NCBI GenBank assembly: GCA_028455995.1
Contig: JABELC010000008.1
Span: 619,501-683,500, forward strand
Direction: 5' to 3'
DNA length: 64,000 nt
From: Scleromitrula shiraiana
Lineage: Eukaryota > Ascomycota > Leotiomycetes > Helotiales > Sclerotiniaceae
The notes below the pieces were generated by a model that had not been told where the DNA came from, made no database searches, and saw nothing but the letters and a program-made list of their open reading frames with translations. Position 1 is the stretch's first letter. Every line of letters begins with the position of its first letter. Below are positions 45,547-57,284 of this stretch, piece after piece. Position numbers and translations under genes: made by a program.

Positions 45547-46931
45547 ATGTCCAAAATAATCCTCTCCATCAATGCCGGTTCCAGCTCCGTAAAAATATCC
45601 GTCTTCACAGCAACCAAAGGCCAAACCACCCCCATCCAAATCGCCGAATCCCAAATCGACGGACTAACCTCCCCACCCCCCCAACTAAAATACACCCGTC
45701 ACGGCGAGACGATTCAAAAATCCCAAAAACTCGACGACAAAATCTCCTCCCAAAACGACGCTTTCCAATATATATTAGATCTCCTCGTCAACGATTCCTC
45801 GTTCCCCGAAATTAGCTCCGCAGATGATATAGCGATTGCATCGCATCGTGTCGTGCACGGTGGAGATTACAAGGAGTCGAAAATCATCACCAAGGAGACA
45901 TATCACCATCTTGAATCCCTCACCGATCTGGCACCCTTGCACAATGCGTCCGCGTTGGCCATCGTATCCTACTGTATATCGTCCCTCCCAAAGACCCGCA
46001 ACGTCGCCGTCTTCGACAGCGAGTTCCACCAGTCGATCCCGGAACACATCCGTACGTACCCGATAGATCAGGAGATAGCGAGGAAGAACGGGCTGAGGAA
46101 ATATGGGTTCCATGGGATTAGCTATGCGTTTATTACGCGGAGCGTGGCGGAATTCTTGGGGAAAAAAGTAGAGGATACCAATATTATTGCGCTGCATCTT
46201 GGGAGTGGCGCCTCGGTTTGTGCGGTTAAGAGAGGGAGGAGCTGGGATACTAGTATGGGATTGACGCCGTTGGCGGGGTTGCCCGGCGCGACTAGGAGTG
46301 GGAGTTTGGATCCTAGGTATGTATATATCTCCTTCGTTTTCTATTTCTCTTTCCCTTTTCTTTTCCCATACCTAGCGTTTCATTTCAACACATACATCCA
46401 TTCATCCATTCATACCTACTAACAAAAAAACAAAAAAGTCTCGTATTCCACTACGCCACCAACGTGGGCAAGCTCTCCCCCACCTCCACCACCTCCCTCC
46501 ACATCTCCCGCGCCGAAGAAATCCTCAACAAAGAATCCGGCTGGAAATCCCTAACCGGCACCACCAACTTCGGCACCATCATCTCCTCGTCCCCCCACGA
46601 CCCGAAAATGAAACTCGCGTATGATATTTTCGTCGATCGCATTGTCGGGTTTGTAGGCAGTTATTATGTGAGTTTGCATGGGGAGGTGGATGCGCTGGTT
46701 TTTGCGGGGGGCATTGGGGAGAAGAGTGGGGAGTTGAGGGAGAGGGTGGTAAGTGAGGTGGGGTGTTTGGGGTTTAAGGTTGATGGGGGGAGGAATGGGG
46801 GAGATGGGGAGGGAGAGGTGGTTTGGGATGTGGGGGCTGAAGGGGCAAAGCATAGGACGTTGGTTTGTAGGACTGATGAGCAGTTTGAGATGGCGAGGCA
46901 TTGTGTGGTTGATGATGAACTTTTTGATTAG
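45547..46931 (+). CDS. ACK: Acetate kinase, two exons
   Basis: Exons 45547-46316 and 46439-46931 (122-nt GT-AG intron with a CTACTAAC branch region), 420 residues. It interconverts acetyl-P + ADP and acetate + ATP. Motifs of the ASKHA fold are in order: INAGSSSVKISVF (phosphate 1 loop), HRVVHGGDY, FDSEFHQ, KYGFHGISYAF, HLGSGASVCAV, MGLTPLAGLPGATRSGSLDP, joined across the intron to SLVFHYA, and FAGGIGEKSGELRERV (adenosine region). The second exon ends with CRTDEQFEMARH, the usual terminus. Paired head to head with phosphoketolase, it completes the fungal phosphoketolase pathway and recovers ATP from acetyl-P. The CAA-rich leader right before the ATG is likely unstructured. Confidence 0.95.
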
Positions 46932-47773
46932 AGAGTTTTTAGTTAGGAAGGTAGTTTAATTATTGATGGCTTTATCTGAGTAGCATCTCCTACTTTGAAG
47001 TTGTTATCCCGTGAGGGATGCCTATGCAGCTACAATGCCTCATGCTAACATACAGCTATTTGCACCTAAAATACTTATTCAAAATCTTAAAAAGATCTAA
47101 TCATCTTTAATGGAATATGGCAAATTCAAACAATAATAAATTCCTTCCTTCCTTCACTTGAAGATATATGTGTTCAGAAAGGAGAAAGTCTGGTGAGTGC
47201 GGATGAATTATCTAGATTCTAGATACTATTTGGATAGCGAGTTGTATGGTATGTATATCAATTCACTCCCTAAAAATCTACTCTGAGGGTGAGTCCAAAT
47301 TTGTCATCTAAACAGACCTGGTGATAGTGACCCAAAGCTTAGATTTTAGGTATGGATATGGATATTGGAGATAGGTGTGACTTCACGTGTTCTCATTGTG
47401 TAGCTCTGAAAATAAATAAAACTTAAAAGGTATTGATCAAGAATGTCATTTTCATTTTTCTTGGTTGGATTAGCTATGTTGATCTACCTGGCGTGAAAAT
47501 AGAAAGCTCCTCATCACCCTCCCTTGACAGCTTTGAAAGCAACTAAAAACCCAGGCCATGTATCCCCCCGGTCCAACTTTTACTTGCCATTGGAGCTATC
47601 CATATTGGCACTTTATAGCAACTCAAGTTCTTGTCGTCAGCATCTTAAGTTAGTGAAATGTCTTCAACACGGTTTCAACAACAGATTTGTATACCTCTCA
47701 ACCACTGGCGAATTTCATTATTTACCGCATCTCCCTCCTCCCCTTTTAGTCCAACCACTCCAGCTCCTCAATT
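46932..47773. other. Intergenic, no gene recognised
   Basis: 3' flank of acetate kinase and of the BTB gene. A 93-codon frame at 47524 has no family features. Confidence 0.5.
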
Positions 47774-48385
47774 TTAAAGTCTATATATTTTCTGCGAGCG
47801 GTTAAAAGGGTTGTGATAGTGGAATGATCCTTTCTTGAGCATGCGATAGATATTTGCTTCCAATCCCTCAACTTTCGCTTCCTGTTCATCAAACACCACC
47901 CTCTTTTGACGCTGGTGAATGTTTTCCCCCTGGAATGCCAACACTGCTTCAGCCATAAGGTCTCGAAGACAATTTCCCTCTTGTGTCAACGAGAACACTA
48001 TCTCGATATACTCAGGCTTGAAGTTCTTAGATCCATCTTTCTCTAGCGCAGCCCGAACGGATTGATATAAAAGCTGACTAACATCACCTAAATCATATTT
48101 ATCCGCATATTTTAGGAAGGGGAAACACCGCTCCAGTGTATCTTCTCCACATTTTGCCACAGATAGATGATCTCCGAGGTTATAGTAGAATATATACTCA
48201 ACCATGACTTGAAAGTCCTCAACGCTATCTTCGGGTAATTCCATCTTTTGAGTTTGACCCTCTCTGAACCCTCCGTTGAAACAGCGATGAAAGAACGTAG
48301 AGTAGTGGCAGAGGAGGTCTTTGGGTAGTTGGAATGATTGCTTGGAGGCTCCTACAACAATCTCTACAGTGGGTCCTCGGATCAT
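47774..48385 (-). CDS. BTB/POZ domain protein
   Basis: 203 codons. The N-terminal half is a BTB fold of the fungal type: GPTVEIVVGASKQSFQLPKDLLCHYSTFF, then FREGQTQKMELPEDSVEDFQVMVEYIF, then a helical region (FPFLKYADKYDLGDVSQLLYQSVRAAL). Such proteins dimerise and often serve as Cullin-3 adaptors; partners are unknown here. The C-terminal ~70 residues are charged and helical. The gene may have a first exon at 48425-48765 (MDVGVLFTTRKRGATG..., Ser/Thr/Asp-rich with a KRR motif), as related proteins carry a disordered N-terminal extension. A donor at about 48438 (GTTCTC) would restore phase but is weak. Confidence 0.7.
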   Translation of the reverse strand: MIRGPTVEIVVGASKQSFQLPKDLLCHYSTFFHRCFNGGFREGQTQKMELPEDSVEDFQVMVEYIFYYNLGDHLSVAKCGEDTLERCFPFLKYADKYDLGDVSQLLYQSVRAALEKDGSKNFKPEYIEIVFSLTQEGNCLRDLMAEAVLAFQGENIHQRQKRVVFDEQEAKVEGLEANIYRMLKKGSFHYHNPFNRSQKIYRL

Positions 48386-48414
48386 TCTATTAATGAACTC
48401 TGATTAGCTACTGT

Positions 48415-48765
48415 TTAATTCATTTCATCCACATCTGAGAACGGGGTAAGTACGAACTCGAGATACACCATAGTTGTAGGTTTCTGGGGAGCATGAGGTG
48501 TTCTTATACTTGAAGGGGACCTCTCTGCTACACCCGCGTCTGGATTTTCAGACTTATATTTAGTCTCTTCTTGCGTAGTGAAACTTTCATCATCTTCAGT
48601 TGAAGTGGTATCATCACTTTCGACTTTGATCATCGATTGATAGTGTAACGGTATAATTGTATCCTCTGTGATACGACGCTTCGGAAGAGGTGGAGTAGCA
48701 TTAAACCAGGAGACATCTCCGGTGGCCCCTCGTTTTCTTGTTGTAAAGAGAACTCCAACATCCAT
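48415..48765 (-). CDS. Possible first exon of the BTB gene, or small separate gene
   Basis: Frame from ATG 48765 (116 codons to a stop at 48415) with acidic/Ser/Thr-rich disordered sequence and a PKRR basic patch. Only 29 bp separate its stop from the BTB start, and a TTAATAG acceptor lies right before the BTB ATG, which suggests one spliced transcript. I cannot decide the donor. Confidence 0.4.
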   Translation of the reverse strand: MDVGVLFTTRKRGATGDVSWFNATPPLPKRRITEDTIIPLHYQSMIKVESDDTTSTEDDESFTTQEETKYKSENPDAGVAERSPSSIRTPHAPQKPTTMVYLEFVLTPFSDVDEMN

Positions 48766-49597
48766 GATTACGAATCTGGATCTAAAGATAAAAAACAAAC
48801 AATTCTTCGTCAGTATACTTGAACAAAGCGTAAATCGAAATTGAAATCTTGAAACTTGAACTTCACAAAAGTAGAAGGAAAACGTAATCATCCAACTGAC
48901 CTTGAATTAAAAAATACTACTTCTTTATCGATTGAAGATGAGGTTTCCTTCTCAATTGAAGAAGAGTATTGGAATGATCTTGTAATACCAATGGCTAGCG
49001 GATAACTGAATCAATGAATCAATGAATAGATAGAGATAGATGATGATAATTGTGTAATGGAGTAGATGATTGAAATCAAATGGAAGAAAATGTGTATGAG
49101 AACTATCACATGAAATAAAAGGGACAATGAGATTGAAACTTTTGGGATGAGATGAGAATGAGGAAGTGAACAAGAGAAATATAGAATACTGTGAAGGTGA
49201 AGATGAAGGTGAAGTTTCGCTAATTTAGGCTACCAGATTTGACAGAGAGAGAAATTCCAATAGAATTTGGCAAGAGAACTTATTAAGTTGATAGTGAAGG
49301 AAATCTCATTATCAAGAACGGAAAGTACGACACAAGAGTCCTCGGTCATCTATCCCGTGACTATCTAGTCTTATTTTTCGAGGATATATCACAAGATGAA
49401 GAATGAAAACCGTTTGTTTATTGTGATATTTTAAACCGATTTATTTCTCTCCTCTTGGGCAGATGGTTCGATGATGGAGTTAGAACTCTCTGATCTCTCC
49501 ATTATATGGTAGGGAGCTCGGTCTTGATGGCGCTTGTAAATTACCTCTTGTAGACTTGGCCCCTCAACCTAAGCCAGGAGAAGATTTTCTAGCCAGC
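48766..49597. other. Intergenic, no gene recognised
   Basis: AT-rich upstream region of the BTB gene with no repeats of note. Confidence 0.45.
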
Positions 49598-49768
49598 TTA
49601 CATAGGTGGTTTAGTATTATAGTTAAAACCCTCTGCTCTCACCCTTTTATATGCTCGTTGCACCTCACTATCGAAACCAGCAGTCGGGAAACCCCATCCT
49701 CTTGAGGCGGTCAAATCTTCGAATGCAAAGTTTTGAAATGTACTTTCTTTGAGGCCATCGACCTTCAT
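49598..49768 (-). pseudogene. Short protein fragment, probably a gene remnant
   Basis: 56-codon frame on the minus strand with protein-like composition: KVDGLKESTFQNFAFEDLTA, then WGFPTAGFDSEVQRAY, ending FNYNTKPPM and a stop. It reads like the C-terminus of a larger enzyme, and a YLYELNK stretch upstream is in another frame, which suggests a frame break. I do not recognise the family. Confidence 0.35.
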
Positions 49769-50230
49769 ACCTTGTTCAACTCATATAGATAGTATGCTCG
49801 TTCCATTTATTTCAAAAGCAAGCTCTCAATTATAGGACTAGGATCTGTGCTTGCCATTGGAGTGGCTATGATTTAAAATAGCTGAACGAGAATAGCGAAA
49901 CTCAGGACAAGTGATAGTGAGGTTTTTCAATAAAGCCGTATAGATCCACTTCAAAAAATGATAACATCTATGATTACTCCCATCAATGTTCATCAACAGA
50001 GCCATGTATGGAGTTCATGGCTACTAGTAAGAATCATGTAGGCAGTGCTACTAACGTAGCTTACTAAAATCTCCCAACAACTATTCTGGAGATGCACAGT
50101 AAAGGCAATGCTGCATGCCAAGTAACAACACCAACAGTTGGCACTGTTTAGTCTACAATAAAGCCGATCGAACTTCCTGCACTACCGCAATTTCTCTTTG
50201 ACATATTATTAGCTATCTACGCCCTTGTCC
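49769..50230. other. Intergenic between remnant and acyltransferase pseudogene
   Basis: About 460 bp with stops in every frame; nothing recognised. Confidence 0.4.
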
Positions 50231-50249
50231 ATTACTTTCCAAAGCACAA

Positions 50250-51543
50250 CGATTCTTCCACCAACAAATCAGTCCTAAAAACCGTAGCCACGCCATTCCA
50301 AGCACTAGGCCGTGAACACCGGGCCATCAACGTCATAGCTCGCATCCAACTCGACACCAAAAGTTTCGAGGAAACGTGTGCTACCTGCGTGGATTTCGTT
50401 ACGCTATCATTATCCCCATGTAGCCGCCATTTTGAATGAGACTTCGATGATTCACCAAGTTCCTGATCAAGAAGATTTAGAGGATTGGCTTTCCATATTT
50501 TTCTTTGTACATCAAGAGGAGAAGATAGAGCAGTTATTTGTATTCGGCACGGTGGTTCGATTATGTATCTTTGCATTACTTTCCACGCAGTTCTGGAATA
50601 GTGATGAGACTTCATCACTGGCTGATTGATGGCGTTGGGGCTTTGCATCTCATGAATAGATTCTTTGATCTTTTGTCTAGCGGTGATGAGATGCCTTCAT
50701 TTGGAAATGAGTAGAGAAAACTTCAACCAAGCTTACAAGAAGCGAATGGATTCTCCCCAGAAGCACCTCAGAGATCAAGGCGGTAGCAACGGAGATGTTC
50801 ATGCAGTTCGCGGGAAAGATGCCCTCGATTGGACTACCAGTCGAGATTACCCAAGAAACTCACTTGAGTCCAGACTGGATTATCCTCCGGACTTTCTCGA
50901 GAAGCTCCTCATAGCCTCTCGAAGAAAAGGTTACAGTATAGCTTCCGCTCTACACCCTGCAATCGCTGTCGCCACGCAAGAAACCGCATCAGCAACACCT
51001 ACAACCTTAAACTTTACAACATTCACCTGCTTCGACTACCGGCCCTACATGCCCCCGCCCTACAACGCCGTCAAAGCCTGGCCAACAGGCGTCTACATGC
51101 TCGGTCTACCCGCCAGTCTACCCGCTACCGATTTCTCCACCCAAGCCAAAGCTTCCCATAAAATTTACAAGCAACCGCTTGCTCGAGATCGCTTTCCTGC
51201 TTTGAAATACTATCATCAGTATAGTGGGATGATGGCTGCTGCACTTTCGCGGCCACCATCGCCACGGATGCCGTTGCCTACTACACCTTCTCTTAGTCGT
51301 ATTGGGCCTATTAATCGGAGGGTGCAAGCGGTATATGAAGGAAGGAGTAGGGTGGTGGTTGAGAGTATGGGGATTAGGACAGATGTACTAGCGTCTTCGA
51401 TTGCTATTTATCAGTGGTCTTGGCAGGGTCGATTTGTAATAATTGCGTGCTATAACGAAATGTTCTATCGCAAAGAGTTTGTGGACAAATTTTTGGGCAG
51501 GGTTGAAGCTATTCTTTTGCAAGGATTAGAAGTTACTGTTTGA
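50250..51543 (+). pseudogene. Decayed condensation-type acyltransferase (BAHD/condensation-fold family)
   Basis: The plus strand carries pieces of a fungal condensation-domain-like acyl/acetyltransferase in at least three frames. An N-terminal part lies around 50290-50400, a core around 50378-50540 (RYHYPHVAAILNE and VPDQEDLEDWL), and the catalytic motif HHWLIDG (HHxxxDG) at 50613-50633. A broken middle follows, then an intact C-terminal 220 codons from about 50880 with FNYRP-like DYRPYMPPPYNAV, GVYMLGLP and a closing ACYNEMFY segment. The frame changes near 50550, ends in a stop near 50712, and changes again before 50880. Family members transfer acyl groups in secondary metabolism; the substrate cannot be told. 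No cluster partners are nearby. The exact start is uncertain. Confidence 0.62.
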
Positions 51544-51969
51544 GTAGTCTCAATTCCTTGTTGTTGATAGACTTTATCCGATGCGGAGATGTGAAGATTT
51601 CTCAAAGCAAAAGAACAAGTGGGTGTACTCAGACCACAGAAAAATGGCCAAGCATAAACAAGCCAACTCTAAAAGCACAATAAAAGAAGCATACAATGCA
51701 TAAATAATTCAGGCAAAACCACAAAACAGTATAAATATAAAAAACATGTATACGAGAACTAAGCATTCTAATATCCAACCAATCCGCATAACGCTCAATG
51801 GGTATGTTACTATACTATGATTCTCTAACAGCGCCAATAATATCCAAATAGCACGCTAAACACGCATCTTGACGCCAATGCTATGCATCCATTTTATATA
51901 TGAAGACCAGAAAAACAAAGTAAACCATAAATCCGTTATCACCGAACCTGTAGAGCCAGTTCCATCTCT
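51544..51969. other. Intergenic 3' flank
   Basis: 426 bp of AT-rich sequence between convergent genes; nothing recognised. Confidence 0.45.
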
Positions 51970-53792
51970 TTACCCAATATATACAGGCATTCTACTACCC
52001 TTCAAATCCGAAGGAACATTGCATTTATCATCTTTATGCCAATCATGGAGTAAAAACCACAACAACATGCGATAAATCAGAGAAATCCAAATGATGTTTT
52101 TCTTTTCCATTTGGTCCTTAGAAGGCGTAGCCTTCTCGAGGTTAGGAGACGAATCGCTACGGTTAAGAGAACTTGAATTTTCCTGGTGGTTGCAGACTTT
52201 ACCCCGTATGTGATCGAAATAATAATCCATGAAAGGTTTTTCCTTGTTCGCGAGAACGATCGAATTAAGTGCCGAATTGGGCTTAATGAGGACCTGTGTT
52301 ACTTCATCTAGATGAGCCGTTAACACATCTAGAATCTCGTTCTGTCGGTACTGCTTCAGGAGAGAATCGGTTATTTCATCGAGAGCAGTATGAATGGCTT
52401 CTCGGGCTTCGATGGTGAGGTCGTCTGGAATGGGCTTTGGGGCCCCAATAACGAGGCCGGATTCATTGCAATGCAACAATGGCTCGATGTCTCGCCATTT
52501 GTTGATGATGATGCCGATTGGGTGCAATTCGTTGAATCCTTCTAACCCGGATAGCTCGCGGAGCTTTTTTTGAAAGAGATCCATGAGTGTCGTGATTTTC
52601 CAAGCAGCTTTTGTATTAACTTTCTTTAACCAGTAATCTTGAGTAGGATTCGGAATCATTCTGAAATTGCTCCCTCGTTGTCGGAACACTTTTCCCAGCA
52701 TTCCAATAAGTTCGAAAGATACTATAGAGAGTGTTAGAGATGGCGGGATAAAATGCCATGAAAGTATAGCTTACCAGAAAATATGTGTTTATGATCCTGC
52801 CTGTAGCGCTTCAGAACTTCATGTGTGCAACCAAGCGATTCAAGAGTCGAATCCACATCATTTTCATTCCCAAACATCAATGATAAGCTCTGGGAATCCG
52901 GATCATCAATCTGCTCGTCATCCATCCTCTTTTGATATTCAGCATCGTCGAATATATTTGGAACATTCCCAAAGCTCAATTCTTTTATAGCATTTACCGG
53001 AATCACTCTGTCTGCCTGGAATTTTGATCTTCCCGTCACAGCAAATGTAAACATCACGCCCAAACCGTGTACCACTGTCGAAGTCATGATAAACCCATTT
53101 CCTTCTGCCCTGAGATTCCATTGAATTTGATCAAATACTTTCCAATACATGCCCATCATAGCAGCCATTTCCACTACATGGCATATGGCGGAAGTCGCAT
53201 ATGGCCTAGTGATACTAGCTGGGACAAAGTCCCATGATCTTTTTTTGACCTGTAGACCAACCGCAAGTCCATAATCTGGGGCTTTAAACGACGAACGTTT
53301 TCTCGGCGGAGATTTTAGACATTCTTCTTTATCCCACTCTCTCGAATCCTTCTCTTCCTGCTGTAGAATAGATAGTAACGTAACCCACGAAGCACGCTCA
53401 TCATCTGCCGTTCGAACACGTTGAATAGCTGCCTTATCTGCCTGCGCTTGAGCAGCTTCCTGACGAACCTTGGTATTTTTGTATGATTCCGCAGTACCGT
53501 CGATATAATGAATAGGCCGGTTGAGAATGGGACCTCTAAGGTTGGTCGGAGGAGCTAGGAAAATCACTGGGGTTTCGAAAACCACTTCGACTCTAAATTC
53601 GTTCCATCTCAATCTACGATGGGTTTTCTTGGCCCATAAACCCATCACCGAATCTGCACATCGTCTGTATCCCTCAGCACTCGAAAAATATTGCTGCAAA
53701 ACCTGAACGACCGTTGTGAAGAGCGCTACGAGGGAGATAATCAGTGCTGCCAACCCGATGACATTTTGATTGACTTGATCGAGGTTCGTCAT
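51970..53792 (-). CDS. Modin-like fungal membrane-anchored protein, two exons
   Basis: Exons 53792-52775 and 52721-51970 joined by a 52-nt GT-AG intron with a CTAAC branch site (phase closes at HIFS-VSFELIGMLG), 589 residues. An N-terminal hydrophobic segment (VIGLAALIISLVALFTTVVQVLQQYF, about residues 11-36) is followed by the conserved GYRRCADSVMGLWA, EVVFETPVIFLAPP and PIHYIDGT blocks that mark a fungal family annotated as modin. The middle is basic and disordered; LAVGLQVKKRSWDF and a second hydrophobic patch (VVHGLGVMFTFAVTG) follow. The C-terminus (LIYRMLLWFLLHDWHKDD) is amphipathic. The biochemical function of this family is not known to me. Confidence 0.75.
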
Positions 53793-54875
53793 GGTGACGA
53801 GGCTGAAGGGTATAACAGTGTGAATTGGACATAAAAAGAGAAGATTAGGGACCTATATATGAGTGGAATAGCACGCAGATTTCATCTTTAGAAGAAAGAT
53901 GTTATGATGATAGATATACAATCTCACGAGTGGAGTGTAATGAAGCTACATTTTGTTGAAGATTTCCCTAATGCAACACAGGATTTAATCCGGCCCCCAA
54001 AGAGGTTCAGCCTCACCTTGGATACATATGCAAGTACCAGGGTGGTTTGTCACTAGAACGACTCGTAAATGCATGGTCAGTGTTTCCTACCGCAGCGTCA
54101 AAGGTTTCGTAAGGTCTCGGGGCAGCAGTTCATCCAATACAATATTTGTGAAGAGGTTAAGATAAATGAAGTTTTGCAAAGCAACGAAGATATAACAAAC
54201 ACTGACTTCGAATCGGCAAAATCGTATAAGTAAACAAACTTGACGCTAGAGCCCTCGTCTGTTGATAAGGTTACATGCTCCATCTTCCTGAACAGCTGTC
54301 AGACCACCTGGATATTAGGTACACAGATGATTTGTATACACGACCGTTTAGTAGCACTTTGTCAACAACCCTTCACAAATACTGGAATATAAAATACACA
54401 GCGACTAAGATCATATTTAATTTTTCTTTCTATAGAGGGACAATTACCAATGTAAAAGGAGTTTGTACTGGTTGGATCTGATGGTACAATTTGCTGTGAT
54501 ATGATCTCAACTTAAAAAAAGGAAAAGCACTCATCCATTTTTGATCGACTACCTAAGAATCTAAAATTTGGCCTGACGACGCCCTGCCGTGAGAAAGAGA
54601 AAATAGAACAGGAAAACTCGAAAAAAGTGTGCATCAGCCTATGCAATGTGGCCACCATCCATCCATGATACTGTACGCAAAGACTTAGAAGTCATTGTGA
54701 TACTATGCATTCAACGTAAACCTCTCCCAAATAAAATCGCAATGTACAGGCGTAGGAATGCTCTAACGCCACGAGAATACAAGAAAGGAAAAAGTGGATG
54801 TTATGACAGTAAGCCCGTCTCAAGAAAAAAGAGAGAACTTTTTGAAGAACAATTCCGAAAGAGAACTCGTTAAAA
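53793..54875. other. Intergenic, no gene recognised
   Basis: 1.1 kb with short frames of 61-75 codons on both strands, none with family features. Confidence 0.5.
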
Positions 54876-56204
54876 TCATGAAACCACCCATTCCGAATCC
54901 TGAAGTTCCTTTGGAACCTCATGAACCTTATCGTCCTTCACATAAGTCAGATCAGCGTCCCGCTTTTGTCCTGGTTCGCTTCGTGCAGTTACTGGTGGAA
55001 TAGTGTATTCCTTCTCATCGGTAGAGCTAGCAGTTCCAGCACCTTCTCCGCCATTGTTCTCCTTCTTGTCTTTCTTAGTCTTGCGCTTCTTGCTTTGAAC
55101 TTGTGACCATTCTCGAGACTCCTCAATGACCGACTTGACTCGCTCGTCATCATCTCCATAGTTCTGCCAATTGCTACCTGCCGACTCACTCTCGGAAAAC
55201 TTTTCGGGTTGGGTGACAGTGGTAGGCTTGCTGCTCGAGTCTTCTACAGTATCCAACAAATCGAACTTGCCAGTGTTGACCTTCTTGGCGGACGAATCGC
55301 TTCCGCTGTTAGCAGACGAGGCAGCCCAAGCAGAAGTTGAGGGTTGTTGAGAGGCCATGAATTGTCTTCCGTCCTTTGGAGCTCGTCCTTCAGCTTCTCT
55401 GGCAATGCGGCGCTGATTTTGTTCCTTGATTTTACGCTCTTTCTCCTCTTCTTCTCTTGCTACCTTCGCTGCCTCGACCTTTGCACGATTTTGTCTTTGC
55501 TTCTTAGTTTCAACTGGGGCGGGTGCAGGTTTGGCTTTCTCCTTCTTGGCTGGCTTTGGATTGGTTGGTTCAGTTACTCTCAAGACAGATGGGCCAGGTG
55601 TCGGGGCTTCAAGCATATCGGAAACGTTGTTCGAGACAGGAGTGGCAATGATAGTTGGGCCAACTTCGGGAGAATCAGTGAACGATTGATCATCATCAGC
55701 ATCGCCGCCAGTGGCAGATCCAGCAGTTAAGTTTCCAGAGCCTCTAGATTGCTTTTCCTGGGCGCGAGACTGTTTGACAGACTTTTGACGATTTGTAGAC
55801 GTAGATTTACCAGAGAATTTAGTACCAGCTTGAGTTTGAGCGAATTGGAGTGCAAATTTGCGATTATCGGCTTCATCATCATTATCGGATTCGTGAACAA
55901 CAGAAGGCTTGGCAGATTCTTGCTTAGGCTCGGGTTTTGGAGGAGTTTGTGGTTTCTTTTTCTTTTGAGATTTGTCCGCTGAAGATTTAGTGTCTGGATC
56001 ACCACCGCTCAATCCAGCATCCTTTTTAGATTTCTTTGCCTTTGGTTCTTTGCGATCCTCGGGTGCTTTGTATGCTTGCTTCGCAGGAGGTTGAGGTTTT
56101 GTTTTATTCTTGGATTTGTTGGAATTGTAATACCAATAAGCTGTAGTAGCTCCCACAACTACAACCCATCCAACAGCAGTCGTAAGGACAGATGTATTAC
56201 TCAT
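54876..56204 (-). CDS. Single-pass, Lys/Glu-rich conserved fungal protein
   Basis: Intron-free, 442 residues from ATG 56204 (an in-frame ATG five codons earlier is less likely because it precedes a hydrophobic anchor). Residues ~6-25 (VLTTAVGWVVVVGATTAYWYY) form one transmembrane anchor. A long charged cytosolic region follows: Lys/Pro repeats, DNDDEADNRKFALQFAQTQAGTKFSGKS, a coiled coil (KKQRQNRAKVEAAKVAREEEEKERKIKEQNQRRIAREAEG, about 235-275) and a conserved-looking tail (EYTIPPVTARSEPGQKRDADLTYV). The architecture suggests an ER- or mitochondrial-outer-membrane-anchored RNA- or ribosome-associated protein, but that is inference. It is divergent from the nucleoside hydrolase. Confidence 0.75.
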   Translation of the reverse strand: MSNTSVLTTAVGWVVVVGATTAYWYYNSNKSKNKTKPQPPAKQAYKAPEDRKEPKAKKSKKDAGLSGGDPDTKSSADKSQKKKKPQTPPKPEPKQESAKPSVVHESDNDDEADNRKFALQFAQTQAGTKFSGKSTSTNRQKSVKQSRAQEKQSRGSGNLTAGSATGGDADDDQSFTDSPEVGPTIIATPVSNNVSDMLEAPTPGPSVLRVTEPTNPKPAKKEKAKPAPAPVETKKQRQNRAKVEAAKVAREEEEKERKIKEQNQRRIAREAEGRAPKDGRQFMASQQPSTSAWAASSANSGSDSSAKKVNTGKFDLLDTVEDSSSKPTTVTQPEKFSESESAGSNWQNYGDDDERVKSVIEESREWSQVQSKKRKTKKDKKENNGGEGAGTASSTDEKEYTIPPVTARSEPGQKRDADLTYVKDDKVHEVPKELQDSEWVVS

Positions 56205-57284
56205 GATGAATTGAATCAAAAAAGATTATAACCGTTAGTATGCTTCAGCTCGAACTCGAAAGATGGACGATCTATTGAGTAGATTGACACATCAGGGGGG
56301 GAAAAGAGAAGTTAAATGGATGAAAGTTTCAAGGTATCTTTCGAGGTCAATTGGAAGATGGTTAATAAAAGAAATCAAGATCTTGACAAATATAATGGGT
56401 AGAAATTTTTGATTGTGAATATTAATGTTAATGTTAAAACGAAGAAAGAAAGAAAGGAAGATTTGTGAATTGAATAATGAGATAGTGGACAGGTAGTTAG
56501 CTACTAATAAAGTAGTAAACCCTTAGTAAAGTATTAAATGATTTGGTTGAGGAATGATGTCGAAGATGTGGCCTAAACTAAGAATTAATTAATCCATGTT
56601 ATTATTCCATACAGTACGGAATAGTAGTACGGAATACGGAAGTAGTAGTACTGGAGTTGGGATTACAATAAAATGTCCAATTGAGTCTAACTTCAAGTTC
56701 ACAGATTTTATCGGTTCGGATCAAATATTTATCCTAACTTTTCTATTTCGTACCAAGATAAGAATTATATAATTCTTTCGGGCTATATTCATTCAACCCC
56801 ACCTTCTAAAGGTTCCAACTTCCAAGGTTTCCTACTGATGAAATAGTTCTACCGTTATATAGTTCTATTGGAGGGTAAATGAGATGAGATGATATGAGAT
56901 CAGATGAAACCCTATACAAACATACAATTACAATTACAATTACAACAAAACACATCATTAACCATTCGTCAATCCTTCTACTCCTTCTACTCCTTCCACT
57001 CTATGATTCATTGAACATTGAACATTGAACATTGAACAAGTCATTGAAGCATTAATGATATCTTAGATTGATCTAAATTGTCTTTATCTTTATCTTTATC
57101 CTTAACAACCAAACTTGCACTTCTTCCCAACTATTCCTACTATTCCTACTATCTCCTTCAGTGCATCTCCCCTTCATCGACTTTACATTGCTGAACTCCT
57201 ACCTACTTACAGGTTAATAATAAGTACTTGAATATTTTGGAAACAAATTTGCTACATAAACAATAATAAGAGCACATCTCCAAT
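56205..57284. promoter_or_regulatory. Divergent intergenic region (membrane protein / nucleoside hydrolase)
   Basis: 1.08 kb between starts with short tandem pieces (TTGAACA near 57013-57040, CTTTAT near 57080) and no gene seen. Confidence 0.45.

Noticed and set aside
50232..50648. 138-codon minus-strand frame
   Set aside because: It lies antisense to recognisable acyltransferase fragments and has no family motifs.
54646..55003. Small plus-strand frames of 69-75 codons
   Set aside because: They overlap the antisense end of the single-pass membrane protein and lack any conserved pattern.
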